From an uncultured Flavobacteriaceae bacterium (GTDB taxonomy: Bacteria > Bacteroidota > Bacteroidia > Flavobacteriales > Flavobacteriaceae): DNA of 64,000 bases. Position numbers and translations under genes: made by a program. Positions within the stretch are counted from its first letter, which is position 1. The number at the start of each line of letters is the position of its first letter. Location: positions 930,001-994,000 of the forward strand of contig CALSTV010000001.1 of NCBI GenBank assembly GCA_943789365.1, given 5' to 3'. Below the pieces are notes generated by a model that worked only from the letters and a program-made list of their open reading frames with translations, was not told the DNA's origin and did not search any database. This document shows, piece after piece, positions 25,824-34,589 of this stretch.

Positions 25824-27623
25824 ATGCACAAAACACGAGTAATATTACTTGTTTTGGTTGGTGTAATATTTTCACCAATTATCGCAAAATCATATTCTAA
25901 AGCCATTGTAGTTAAACCTACAATGGCTTTTGTTCTATCCCAAATTAACAATACTTCTAGCACTAATTTGGATAAAAAAATGTTAGTCGCTAAAGAACTT
26001 TTTTCAGATAAAAAAACGGAAGAAGCACTAAAACTTTATTTAGAAATTCTCGAAAATGCTAAAACGGCAAACAATCTACCCGTTCTAACAGAAGCCAATT
26101 TTCAAATTTCTGAAATATTAAAAGCTATTAAGCGATATGACAAATCATTACTCTATTTAACCAGTTCCTTAAAATATGCTACCCTAACAAAGGACTCGGT
26201 GAATATTATTAATCGATTCATCAAATTGGGATCCCTGCATTATAAATTGTTTTCTACCGATAGCATCGGCAACCCTAACAGCTTAGACAGTCTTTACTTC
26301 TACGTTGACCAAGCGTTTAAAACTATAAATAATAATGAACAATTCCGAAAACAAGAAGGAAAATTACACAGCACCCTCGCCGTCGCTGCTATACTAAGAA
26401 AAAACTATTTATTAGCCGAACAAGAAACACATAAAGCTCTTGCGATAGATAAGGAACTCAAAGACACCATTGGACAAATCATCAACTTAAACACCTTAGC
26501 AGGGAATTATTTAAAAACAAAAAACTACCAAAAAGCAGTTGTTTATTACAACAAATCATTGGCCTTAATTGAGGGTAAAAATGCAAACGAGCGTAAGACC
26601 AAACTAAAACGCATGTTGTATTCCAACTTGGCATGGACACATTACAACCTAAAAGAATATATTGCCTATGAATATTTGGCAAAAGCAAACCGGATTTCAG
26701 ACAGTTTGCGAAATGCAGAATTTGATGCCATCATCACAGAAATAGAAGCCAAACACAATGTTGATATCATAAAGCAGCGCGCAGAAAAAAAACATTTAAT
26801 CGAAGTACAAAAAAAGGAGCGTTTTCAGGTATGGACACTTATCCTTACCATCTCTTTAGTTTTAGGAATCATTGCCTTTTGGGTATTTTCATTAAACAAC
26901 AAACTTAAACATCAAAACAAAGATTTGATGCTCACACAAGCCACCTTGGTTAAAGAAAAAGAAATTGAGGTAATTGAATCTGAGAATCAGATTAAAATAC
27001 TAAACGCAACCATCGATGGTAAGGAAGCAGAACGAAAACAAATTGCAGAAACCTTACACGACAGTGTAAGCGCACTATTATCTGCAGCCAACCTTCATTT
27101 ACAAGCAAGTAAAACTCAATACAAAGGCACAATTCCCATTGAAATAAATAAAACGCAGGACATAATTGAAGAAGCTTCCAACAAAATCAGGCATCTTTCA
27201 CATGACCTTATTTCCTCTGTTTTGTTAAAATTTGGCTTGAGCTTTGCAATTCAAGACTTTTGTGAAAAATATTCTAACTCGCAATTAGAAATAACCTGTT
27301 TAGAAAATAGACTACAACGCTACGATGAAAGTTTTGAAATCAAAATAAACAACATCATCGAAGAACTCATTAACAACATGATAAAACACAGCAAAGCGCG
27401 TCAAGGCTATGTATCTGTAAAAGAAATAGAGAATCAATTGCATGTTAAAATATTAGATGATGGAGAAGGATTTGACTCCAAAAACATTCCGGTTTCAGAT
27501 GGAATTGGAATTCATCAAATCGAAGCTAGAATTAAAATGATGAAAGGCGTGTTTAAATTAAACTCTCAAGTAAACGAAGGCACAAAAATAAACTTTATAG
27601 TGCCCATAAAACATAGGAGTTAA
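25824..27623 (+). CDS. TPR-containing sensor histidine kinase
   Basis: 599 residues. It has a signal peptide (about 1-23), a periplasmic TPR-like helical region (about 45-310), and one transmembrane helix near residues 335-356 (WTLILTISLVLGIIAFWVF). A coiled coil follows, then a HisKA_3-type box with the phospho-accepting His in AETLHDSVSALL (about residue 412). The HATPase domain (about 495-597) has NNIIEELINNMIKHS, DDGEGFD and DGIGIHQIEARI. Such kinases pair with LuxR-type regulators like the one at 24323. It is co-transcribed with the lipoprotein immediately upstream. The signal sensed is unknown. Confidence 0.92.
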   Translation: MHKTRVILLVLVGVIFSPIIAKSYSKAIVVKPTMAFVLSQINNTSSTNLDKKMLVAKELFSDKKTEEALKLYLEILENAKTANNLPVLTEANFQISEILKAIKRYDKSLLYLTSSLKYATLTKDSVNIINRFIKLGSLHYKLFSTDSIGNPNSLDSLYFYVDQAFKTINNNEQFRKQEGKLHSTLAVAAILRKNYLLAEQETHKALAIDKELKDTIGQIINLNTLAGNYLKTKNYQKAVVYYNKSLALIEGKNANERKTKLKRMLYSNLAWTHYNLKEYIAYEYLAKANRISDSLRNAEFDAIITEIEAKHNVDIIKQRAEKKHLIEVQKKERFQVWTLILTISLVLGIIAFWVFSLNNKLKHQNKDLMLTQATLVKEKEIEVIESENQIKILNATIDGKEAERKQIAETLHDSVSALLSAANLHLQASKTQYKGTIPIEINKTQDIIEEASNKIRHLSHDLISSVLLKFGLSFAIQDFCEKYSNSQLEITCLENRLQRYDESFEIKINNIIEELINNMIKHSKARQGYVSVKEIENQLHVKILDDGEGFDSKNIPVSDGIGIHQIEARIKMMKGVFKLNSQVNEGTKINFIVPIKHRS

Positions 27624-27749
27624 GAATCATAAACTCGCTAAAAAATTAAAAAAAATAATTTTTTGTAACATTTCAATGCATCTATACGTATATATATAAG
27701 TAACATTGAATGAGACTCAACTCATCTTAAATCTACGCTATACAAAAGC

Positions 27750-28613
27750 ATGAGACAACTTAAAATCACCAAGCAGGTAACAAACAGAGAAACTGCATCA
27801 TTAGACAAGTATTTACAGGAAATTGGAAAAGTTGATTTGATTACAGCCGACATGGAAGTCGAGCTTGCCCAGCGTATAAAAGCGGGCGATCAAGTTGCTT
27901 TAGAAAAATTGACAAAAGCAAATTTACGTTTTGTGGTTTCTGTTGCAAAACAGTACCAAAATCAAGGTTTGACTTTGCCAGATTTGATCAACGAAGGAAA
28001 CTTAGGTTTGATTAAGGCAGCTAAACGTTTTGATGAAACTCGTGGGTTTAAATTTATTTCCTACGCAGTTTGGTGGATTCGTCAGTCTATTTTACAAGCT
28101 TTGGCAGAACAATCAAGAATTGTACGTTTGCCTTTGAATAAAATTGGTTCTATCAACAAAATCAATAAAATGTATGCTTTCTTAGAGCAAGAAAACGAAA
28201 GACCTCCGTCTGCCGAAGAAATTGCTAAGAAATTAGACATGACGGTAAACGACGTAAAAGAGTCTATGAAAAACTCAGGACGTCACGTATCGATGGATGC
28301 ACCTCTTATAGAAGGAGAAGATTCTAACTTATACGATGTTTTGAACTCAGGTGAATCTCCAAACCCAGACAAAAGTTTGTTGCACGAATCACTGCGTGTG
28401 GAAATCGAAAGGGCTTTGGAAACCTTAACCCCAAGAGAAGCGGATGTGGTAAAATTATACTTTGGTCTAGGAGAACACCAACCAATGACCTTAGAAGAAA
28501 TTGGAGAAACTTTCGATTTAACACGTGAACGTGTTCGACAAATTAAAGAAAAAGCAATTCGAAGATTGAAACACACTTCGCGTTCTAAAATATTGATGAC
28601 TTACTTAGGCTAA
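27750..28613 (+). CDS. rpoD: Primary RNA polymerase sigma factor (RpoD/SigA type)
   Basis: 287 residues, the short Bacteroidota form lacking a long region 1.1. Region 1.2 ([14 protein letters not shown]), region 2 ([48 protein letters not shown]), region 3 and region 4 ([44 protein letters not shown]) are all intact. It directs transcription from the TTG/TAnnTTTG promoters seen in this window. It stands alone, with a terminator after it. Confidence 0.97.
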   Translation: MRQLKITKQVTNRETASLDKYLQEIGKVDLITADMEVELAQRIKAGDQVALEKLTKANLRFVVSVAKQYQNQGLTLPDLINEGNLGLIKAAKRFDETRGFKFISYAVWWIRQSILQALAEQSRIVRLPLNKIGSINKINKMYAFLEQENERPPSAEEIAKKLDMTVNDVKESMKNSGRHVSMDAPLIEGEDSNLYDVLNSGESPNPDKSLLHESLRVEIERALETLTPREADVVKLYFGLGEHQPMTLEEIGETFDLTRERVRQIKEKAIRRLKHTSRSKILMTYLG

Positions 28614-28636
28614 ACATAAGTAACGCTAATCAAATT

Positions 28637-28667
28637 AAAAACTCTCAATATTCGTATTGGGAGTTTT
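28637..28667 (+). terminator. Rho-independent terminator after rpoD
   Basis: Stem AAAACTCTCAATA/TATTGGGAGTTTT (13 bp with one wobble pair) and a short loop, followed by CTTTTTTT. Its 3' arm overlaps the -33 element of the rpe promoter. Confidence 0.85.
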
Positions 28668-28686
28668 CTTTTTTTGAGTACTTTTG
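28657..28686 (+). promoter_or_regulatory. Promoter of rpe
   Basis: TTG at 28657-28659, a 19-base spacer and TACTTTTG at 28679-28686. It is a consensus match, 27 bases upstream of the rpe ATG. Confidence 0.65.
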
Positions 28687-28712
28687 CAATTCAAACCCAC
28701 AAACAAAAAGAA

Positions 28713-29369
28713 ATGAGCAAATTAATTGCCCCTTCGGTACTTGCAGCTGACTTTGCAAACCTTCAAAGAGATGTAGAAATGGTAAACAACAGCGATGCCG
28801 ATTGGTTCCATATAGATGTTATGGACGGTGTTTTTGTTCCAAACATTTCTTTTGGAATGCCTGTAATCAGCGCTATTAAAAAGCACGCCAAAAAAACTAT
28901 GGACGTGCATTTGATGATTGTCAACCCAGACCAATATATTTCAACTTTTAAAAAGGTGGGTGCAGATATTCTAACAGTACATTATGAGGCGTGTACCCAT
29001 TTACACAGGACTGTACAAGCGATAAAAGCGGAAGGAATGAAGGCAGGAGTTGCACTCAATCCTCATACACCAATTGCTGTTTTAGAAGACATTATCAAAG
29101 ATATTGATATGGTGTGTATTATGAGTGTAAACCCAGGATTTGGAGGTCAATCTTTTATTGAAAACACCTATAAAAAAGTACAACAACTAAAACACCTTAT
29201 CGAATTTAACAACACAGAATGTTTGATTGAAATTGATGGAGGGGTTACCAATAAGAACGCTAACCAATTAATTGAAGCTGGTGCTGATGTTTTGGTAGCA
29301 GGTAGTTATGTTTTTGGCGCAGAAGACCCAACCGCTACGATTGCCGATTTGAAACAACTAATTTCATAA
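28713..29369 (+). CDS. rpe: Ribulose-phosphate 3-epimerase
   Basis: 218 residues from the ATG at 28713 (MSKLIAPSVLAADFANL). A frame 13 codons longer runs through the promoter and is rejected. It interconverts ribulose 5-phosphate and xylulose 5-phosphate in the pentose phosphate pathway. TIM-barrel signatures are DWFHIDVMDGVFVPNISFG, DVHLMI, VNPGFGGQSFI, EIDGGV and AGSYVFG. It ends at the border of the PUL; its link to pentose use from that locus may be coincidental. Confidence 0.97.
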   Translation: MSKLIAPSVLAADFANLQRDVEMVNNSDADWFHIDVMDGVFVPNISFGMPVISAIKKHAKKTMDVHLMIVNPDQYISTFKKVGADILTVHYEACTHLHRTVQAIKAEGMKAGVALNPHTPIAVLEDIIKDIDMVCIMSVNPGFGGQSFIENTYKKVQQLKHLIEFNNTECLIEIDGGVTNKNANQLIEAGADVLVAGSYVFGAEDPTATIADLKQLIS

Positions 29370-29379
29370 CACTACTATA

Positions 29380-29423
29380 AAACGAACAACTGATACATGT
29401 TTCCATGTATCAGTTGTTCGTTT
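29380..29423. terminator. Long perfect hairpin between rpe and the PUL
   Basis: A perfect 20-bp stem (29380-29399 with 29404-29423) and a TTTC loop, between the convergent rpe and sulfatase genes. The T run after it is short and interrupted. It probably acts as a bidirectional terminator and marks the PUL boundary. Confidence 0.8.
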
Positions 29424-29479
29424 ATATCTTTAGGTAATTTCTGTACCTAATCTCACTTTTTCCTATAGCTAACCATCCA

Positions 29480-30907
29480 CTACTTTGGTTCATACGGATC
29501 TTTCTGACCTGTAGGAATTGGCGGATTCTTTTTAAGTGATATCACATGTTCATCTAACTGTTTTAAGGCTGCCTTTGGTACCCATGTATGTGGAAATAAC
29601 ACATTATTTCTTTCTTGTGGATCGTCATATAAGTTATACAACTTTGGCATGGTATAACTGTTTTTTACCGTGTTCCATGCTTCTTGTTCTTCAAAATGTA
29701 ATTTCCAATTTTTCCACTTTACGCCAAAAATCTCCTTCCCCATATAAACGATAAATCCATCTCTCCCAGACGTTTCCTTCTTACCTAAGAAAAACTGACT
29801 CATATCTATACCATCAATAATCCTATCTTGTGGCATCTTACTTTTTGTGATCGCCGCAATGGTAGGAAACAAATCCATGGCATGTACTATTTCATCGCTC
29901 GATGTTCCTGCTGCAATTTTCTTTGGCCATTTTATGACAAAAGGGACTCTTAATGCACCTTCAAACCCTGTAAAGAGTGTCCCTCTCCAAGGCCCTGCAG
30001 AACCTTGCATGGAAGTTTCAACTGTTAAGTTAGTATTGTTATAGTTTACTGCTTCAGGGCCATTGTCTGCTGTAAAAATAAAGATGGTTTCCTTTTCAAT
30101 CCCAAGTTTATCAATTTCATTTTGTAGTTCTCCTAAATAACTATCTATTTGCAAGAGTAAATCAGCCCAAGCACCATTTCCAGACTTTCCAATAAAATCT
30201 GGATGCGGCATGGTAGGAAAATGAGTTGCTGTGTAAGGAAGATACAAAAAGAAAGGTTTCTTTTGCTTTACACTTCTTTTCATAAAGTCTTTTGCTTTAT
30301 CGGTTAAGTCACGATCTATCAATGGACGATACTCCAAGTTATAGGGTTTTACTTTTTTAGGTTCTTTTCCTTTTACCCCACTCATTACATAAGTTTCAGG
30401 AACCCCACTTTTCGAAAATCCTTCTAAAGAAGAATAAGTAGATTCATCTGTTGAGTTTGGCACCCCATACCATTCGTCAAACCCTTGATCTGTTGGAAAA
30501 CGACCTTTGGTTCTTCCCAAATGCCACTTCCCAAACATTCCAGTAGCATATCCATTATTTGACAACATTTCTGCCATGGTCTGCTCCCATTGTACCAAAC
30601 CATACACGCCTTCTCCTAAGGGAACAGTTGCATTACCACTTCGTACGGCATATCTTCCAGTAAGCAAAGCAGAGCGCGAAGGCGTACATTGTACTTCTAC
30701 ATTAAAATTAGTGAATCGCATACCTTCATCTGCCAATTTATTCATCATTGGGGTTGGAGCTCCTCTGGTAATTCCACCACCGTTAAATCCTGGTTCTCCC
30801 CAACCAAAATTATCCATAAACACAATGACTACGTTCGGTTTATCTTGTGCAGTCACTACAAAGCAAACACATACACAAATTACAGTTATTAAGTTTCTCA
30901 TTTTCAT
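29480..30907 (-). CDS. Secreted sulfatase (S1 family), CTPSR type
   Basis: 475 residues with a signal peptide (about 1-21, ending VTAQ). The formylglycine motif is CTPSRSALLTGR with Cys74. The first metal site reads VFMDNFGWGE (Asp32-Asn33), and GGGITRGAPTP follows, as in a known arylsulfatase branch with MDN instead of DD. The second metal site is ADNGPE. FGly sulfatases need an anaerobic or FGE maturase, which is not in this window. It is the last gene of the PUL, 182 bases downstream of a GH3 gene. Substrate cannot be set from sequence alone. Confidence 0.93.
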   Translation of the reverse strand: MKMRNLITVICVCVCFVVTAQDKPNVVIVFMDNFGWGEPGFNGGGITRGAPTPMMNKLADEGMRFTNFNVEVQCTPSRSALLTGRYAVRSGNATVPLGEGVYGLVQWEQTMAEMLSNNGYATGMFGKWHLGRTKGRFPTDQGFDEWYGVPNSTDESTYSSLEGFSKSGVPETYVMSGVKGKEPKKVKPYNLEYRPLIDRDLTDKAKDFMKRSVKQKKPFFLYLPYTATHFPTMPHPDFIGKSGNGAWADLLLQIDSYLGELQNEIDKLGIEKETIFIFTADNGPEAVNYNNTNLTVETSMQGSAGPWRGTLFTGFEGALRVPFVIKWPKKIAAGTSSDEIVHAMDLFPTIAAITKSKMPQDRIIDGIDMSQFFLGKKETSGRDGFIVYMGKEIFGVKWKNWKLHFEEQEAWNTVKNSYTMPKLYNLYDDPQERNNVLFPHTWVPKAALKQLDEHVISLKKNPPIPTGQKDPYEPK

Positions 30908-31089
30908 TTTTTTTGGGGGTTATTTTGAATAACAATTAGTTTTAAACTACTGCTATTCTATTAGTTTTACCCTAACAAGATACTTATTTTTCAGTAAAAT
31001 ATTCAAACTATTTCACAATCTAATGGATCCTAAAAAAGGTTTTCTTATGATTTCATTGGTCTTTCCCTCTAATAATACTCCCTCCTGAC

Positions 31090-33336
31090 TTACTCTTTTA
31101 TAGCCAGCGTAAAACCCTGTCGCTTCCCTGCCACAGTTATTGAAAAAGTTCCAGGTTCTACAATACGATTTCCCTGAGCATCTATAAAACTCAAATCCTC
31201 CGTTTTTAAAACAAATTCTAATGTTGTTGTTTCTCCTGGTTTCAGGGCTACTTTCGTAAATCTTTTCAGTTTGAGTAAACTTGGAGTGACAGAGGCATAA
31301 TGATCTGAAACATACAAATCAACACTTACCTTTCCACTTCTCTTTCCGGTATTGGTCACAGGAATGCTTACATGGAGGTCTTCACCTATATTAATTTTCG
31401 TTTTGTTCAATGTCAAATCACCATACTCAAAGCTTGTATAACTCATACCAAAGCCAAAACCCCATTGTGGATCATAGGCACCTAATCCGTACGTATCTGG
31501 AATAAGTTCTGTTACCTCATCCGTTCCTTTTCTATCATAGGGCACTACATCTCCTGCATGTTTCGGATATGAAAACGGCAATACCCCGCTTGGGTTTACT
31601 TCTCCAAATACAATTTGTGTTGTTGCCAGTGCTCCTTGGCTTGCCGGTCTGTATAAATTCAATACAGCAGCAGCTCCTTCTACTATTTCAGAAATGACTC
31701 TAGGTCTACCTTCTGCCAACAAGAGTATTACAGGCTTACCAGTAGCATAGGCTGCCTTTGCCAATGCAATTTGATTCGCAGGCAAATTTAAATCGTGAAT
31801 ACTTCCAGGTGATTCTGCATAGGCACTTTCCCCAATAGCCAAAACTATTACATCTGCTTTTGGTGCATTTTCATTGAGATAATCGATAGATGTATTTTCT
31901 TTGTCATCAAATACATTTGTTGCATTCGAAATTAGTTTTCTCTTTCCTAAATAATCAGAAAAAGCATCGCGCAAAGTCTCTGTACTATCTCCATATGCCT
32001 TTTCATCTTTTCCTTGCCACGTATAGGACCAAGCACCGTGAAGGGAACCATAATTATTGGCCGTTGGTCCCATAAGTAATATTTTCGTTTTTTTTGAAAG
32101 CGGTAAAATGTTATTTTCATTTTTAAGTAAGGTAATAGACTCTAAAGCTGCTTCGAGTGCTACTTCTTTATATTCCTTTTTACCGAAGTTTTTTACGGCT
32201 TCCTTTTCTGTATATGGATTTTCAAACAATCCCAAATCAAATTTCAACTGTAAAATTCTTCCCACAGCTTCATCAATTCTAGTCATTGGCACTTCCCCTT
32301 CTTTCACCAAGGCCACTAACAAATCATAAAACGAATAATCGACAGGTACCATACTCATATCTATCCCTGCATTGATGGCTATTTTTACAGCTTCTTTTGG
32401 GGTACTGGCTACTCTATGGCGCGTATGTAAACGAATAATATCTTCCCAATCGGTTACAGCCAAACCTTTAAAACCGAGTTCATCTCTTAAAATATCTTGT
32501 AAATAATAGGAACTCGCATGTACAGGAACACCGTTTACTTCCCCTGAATTGATCATCACAGTAGAAGTTCCATTTTTCACTGCCGCTTCAAAAGGTGGTA
32601 AAAATATTTCTTTTAATTGAGTGGTTGGAATATAGGAAGGCGTTCTGTCCTTTCCACTTAACGGCACTGAATAGCCCATAAAATGTTTCATACAAGAGGC
32701 CACGGCCGTTGTTGATTGTAAACCATCTTCCTCATAACCAGCAACAGCACTTCCTCCTAGTACAGATGTTAGGTAGCTATCTTCTCCAAAAGTTTCTTCG
32801 AAACGCGACCATAACGGCTGACGCCCCACCCCTAAGGTTGGATCAAAATTCCATCGAATACCCGATGCACGTACTTCCATCGCTGTAATTTTTGCTGCTT
32901 GTTTTACCAAACTTGGATTACGTGTAGCAGCCATTCCAATATTATGTGGAAATAAAGTTGAACCTTGTGTATAGGTAGTACCATGAATCGCATCGATACC
33001 GTAGAGAATAGGAATTTTTGCGGATGACTCTTTGGTAGCCATATCCTGCACAGTTGTAATCAATTGAGTCCATTGTTCTATTGTAAAAGCGTGTTTGTTT
33101 GCATTCAAAATGGAACCTATATTTTTGTTCACAATACCATTTCTCAATTTTTCAATATCCAATTGGTCATTAGTCATAAAAACGCCCAAATTGATCTGCG
33201 TCATTTGTCCAACTTTTTCTTCAACCGACATGGTTTTTAACAATGCGGCTACCCGAGGATCCTGTTCTGTTCCTTGTTGTGCTTGTAGTAAAAAAACTTG
33301 AAATAGCAGTGCAATTTTAAGAATGGTAATTTTCAT
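31090..33336 (-). CDS. Secreted GH3 beta-glycosidase
   Basis: 748 residues with a signal peptide (about 1-19, ending LLQAQ). It has the GH3 N-terminal barrel with GIDAIHGTTY, the substrate-binding KHFMGYS, and the nucleophile Asp296 in AVTDWEDI. The GH3 C-terminal alpha/beta sandwich follows from about residue 400, and a fibronectin III-like domain occupies about 650-748. The KHFMGYSVPLSGKDRTP segment resembles exo-beta-glucosidases acting on plant or algal beta-glucans. Family members also include beta-xylosidases, so specificity is open. It probably releases monosaccharides in the periplasm. Confidence 0.94.
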   Translation of the reverse strand: MKITILKIALLFQVFLLQAQQGTEQDPRVAALLKTMSVEEKVGQMTQINLGVFMTNDQLDIEKLRNGIVNKNIGSILNANKHAFTIEQWTQLITTVQDMATKESSAKIPILYGIDAIHGTTYTQGSTLFPHNIGMAATRNPSLVKQAAKITAMEVRASGIRWNFDPTLGVGRQPLWSRFEETFGEDSYLTSVLGGSAVAGYEEDGLQSTTAVASCMKHFMGYSVPLSGKDRTPSYIPTTQLKEIFLPPFEAAVKNGTSTVMINSGEVNGVPVHASSYYLQDILRDELGFKGLAVTDWEDIIRLHTRHRVASTPKEAVKIAINAGIDMSMVPVDYSFYDLLVALVKEGEVPMTRIDEAVGRILQLKFDLGLFENPYTEKEAVKNFGKKEYKEVALEAALESITLLKNENNILPLSKKTKILLMGPTANNYGSLHGAWSYTWQGKDEKAYGDSTETLRDAFSDYLGKRKLISNATNVFDDKENTSIDYLNENAPKADVIVLAIGESAYAESPGSIHDLNLPANQIALAKAAYATGKPVILLLAEGRPRVISEIVEGAAAVLNLYRPASQGALATTQIVFGEVNPSGVLPFSYPKHAGDVVPYDRKGTDEVTELIPDTYGLGAYDPQWGFGFGMSYTSFEYGDLTLNKTKINIGEDLHVSIPVTNTGKRSGKVSVDLYVSDHYASVTPSLLKLKRFTKVALKPGETTTLEFVLKTEDLSFIDAQGNRIVEPGTFSITVAGKRQGFTLAIKE

Positions 33337-33472
33337 CGTATGGTATTTATTTTTATAATTTCAATTTAGCGACCTATGTTATATTTTGAAAAGCTTTGCA
33401 TGTATGCAATTTTTGCGATTCTATGTTCGTAAATGTAAGTATTATCAATCTCTTAGCGATCTAAACAGGTTC

Positions 33473-34369
33473 TTATGGATATGCCGGAAATAAGGCTTTC
33501 AAACCTTCTAAATTCTCCATTAGAATTTCTTTAGTATCAGCGTCTCTAACATGTCCCAAGACACCAAATGGACCTGAATACCCTTTGTCTAAGAAGGACT
33601 GTATCATTTGTTTTTCATGGGTACCTGCTCCAATACTCATAATTTTAGGGCCTCCTTTTTGCATGCCATTTAGGTTTACACACCAAAGGTAGGGCATCAA
33701 CTCATCTACAATAGCGGGAAATTGATCCATATCATCATGTCCATGATGAAAATTGTAAACAATTCCTAATTCGTGTTGTGGTAATGCTTTTACAATTTGT
33801 AACATATGCTTAGGTATGCCCGACCATCCACCGTGATTGTACAATGCTATTCTACAGTTGATTGCTTCCGCTCTAGTTGCTAAATAAGAAATCATAGTTT
33901 GTGCCTTTTCAAAGGCTATGTCATCTGAAAGGTCTTCAAAATAATTACTGTGAAAACCCAACCATATCTGAGTTTCCAATTTTTGATCTTTTAAAGTTTT
34001 AAAAATCCGTTCGTTTAATGGTTTTAATTTACCTGGTTGATCTGTTCTATTGTCTAGCCATAACCAAACAGAAGTAATTTCTATATTATTTTCTTTGGCC
34101 ATTGTGAATTCCTCTTCCATAGTAACCAAATGTTTTTCTCTACCGCCAAAAGCAAACTTTTTAAACTTCAGTTCTTTTAACATCGCAATACGTTGCTCTG
34201 AATTCCTTTCAAGACTATCAAAAGCCACCACGCACCATGCCACTAGATTGTCCATTCGAAACGGACTGTCACTTTTTTTGTTTGAAAAGTTCTTACCGAT
34301 GACTGAAGCCACCAATACGACTCCCAATACCAATAATGTTATTTTGTTTTTTGATTCTTCCAACTTCAT
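33473..34369 (-). CDS. Membrane-anchored xylose isomerase-like TIM barrel protein
   Basis: 298 residues with an N-terminal hydrophobic helix (about 9-25, ITLLVLGVVLVASVIG) acting as signal or anchor. A sugar phosphate isomerase/epimerase (AP endonuclease 2-like) barrel follows. Candidate metal ligands or active-site residues lie in LYNHGGWSG, YNFHHGHDDMDQ and CVNLNG. Export is unusual for isomerases of phosphorylated sugars, so a role on free sugars or glycan fragments is more likely. It is transcribed between the SusCD-SGBP unit and the GH3 gene. Function is not known. Confidence 0.75.
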   Translation of the reverse strand: MKLEESKNKITLLVLGVVLVASVIGKNFSNKKSDSPFRMDNLVAWCVVAFDSLERNSEQRIAMLKELKFKKFAFGGREKHLVTMEEEFTMAKENNIEITSVWLWLDNRTDQPGKLKPLNERIFKTLKDQKLETQIWLGFHSNYFEDLSDDIAFEKAQTMISYLATRAEAINCRIALYNHGGWSGIPKHMLQIVKALPQHELGIVYNFHHGHDDMDQFPAIVDELMPYLWCVNLNGMQKGGPKIMSIGAGTHEKQMIQSFLDKGYSGPFGVLGHVRDADTKEILMENLEGLKALFPAYP

Positions 34370-34535
34370 ACTTTCAGATTAACAGCATACTTCTGATATC
34401 AAAAATCAATGAATCTAGCTAAAAATGGGAGGTCTAATGGTTTTTTATAGAGGGGATATGATTGAAACCATTTGTATTAAATGCTAAACGAACCTTATTT
34501 GGATGCATGCAAACTTTTTGAAAGGTTCATCCAAC

Positions 34536-34572
34536 AAAAAAGGGAATCTTAATAAAAAGACTCCCTTTTTCT
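34536..34572 (-). terminator. Terminator after the SusC-SusD-SGBP genes
   Basis: An imperfect stem of about 13 bp (AAAAGGGAATCTT against AAGACTCCCTTTT, one mismatch) with an A/T loop and a T run on the minus strand, 18 bases downstream of the SGBP stop. Confidence 0.82.
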
Positions 34573-34589
34573 CTTATTATAAAAGTGGT

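Noticed and set aside
29380-29423. The 20-bp perfect hairpin as an attachment or insertion site of the PUL
   Set aside because: It lies between convergent genes and fits a bidirectional terminator; no integrase, tRNA or direct repeat supports integration.
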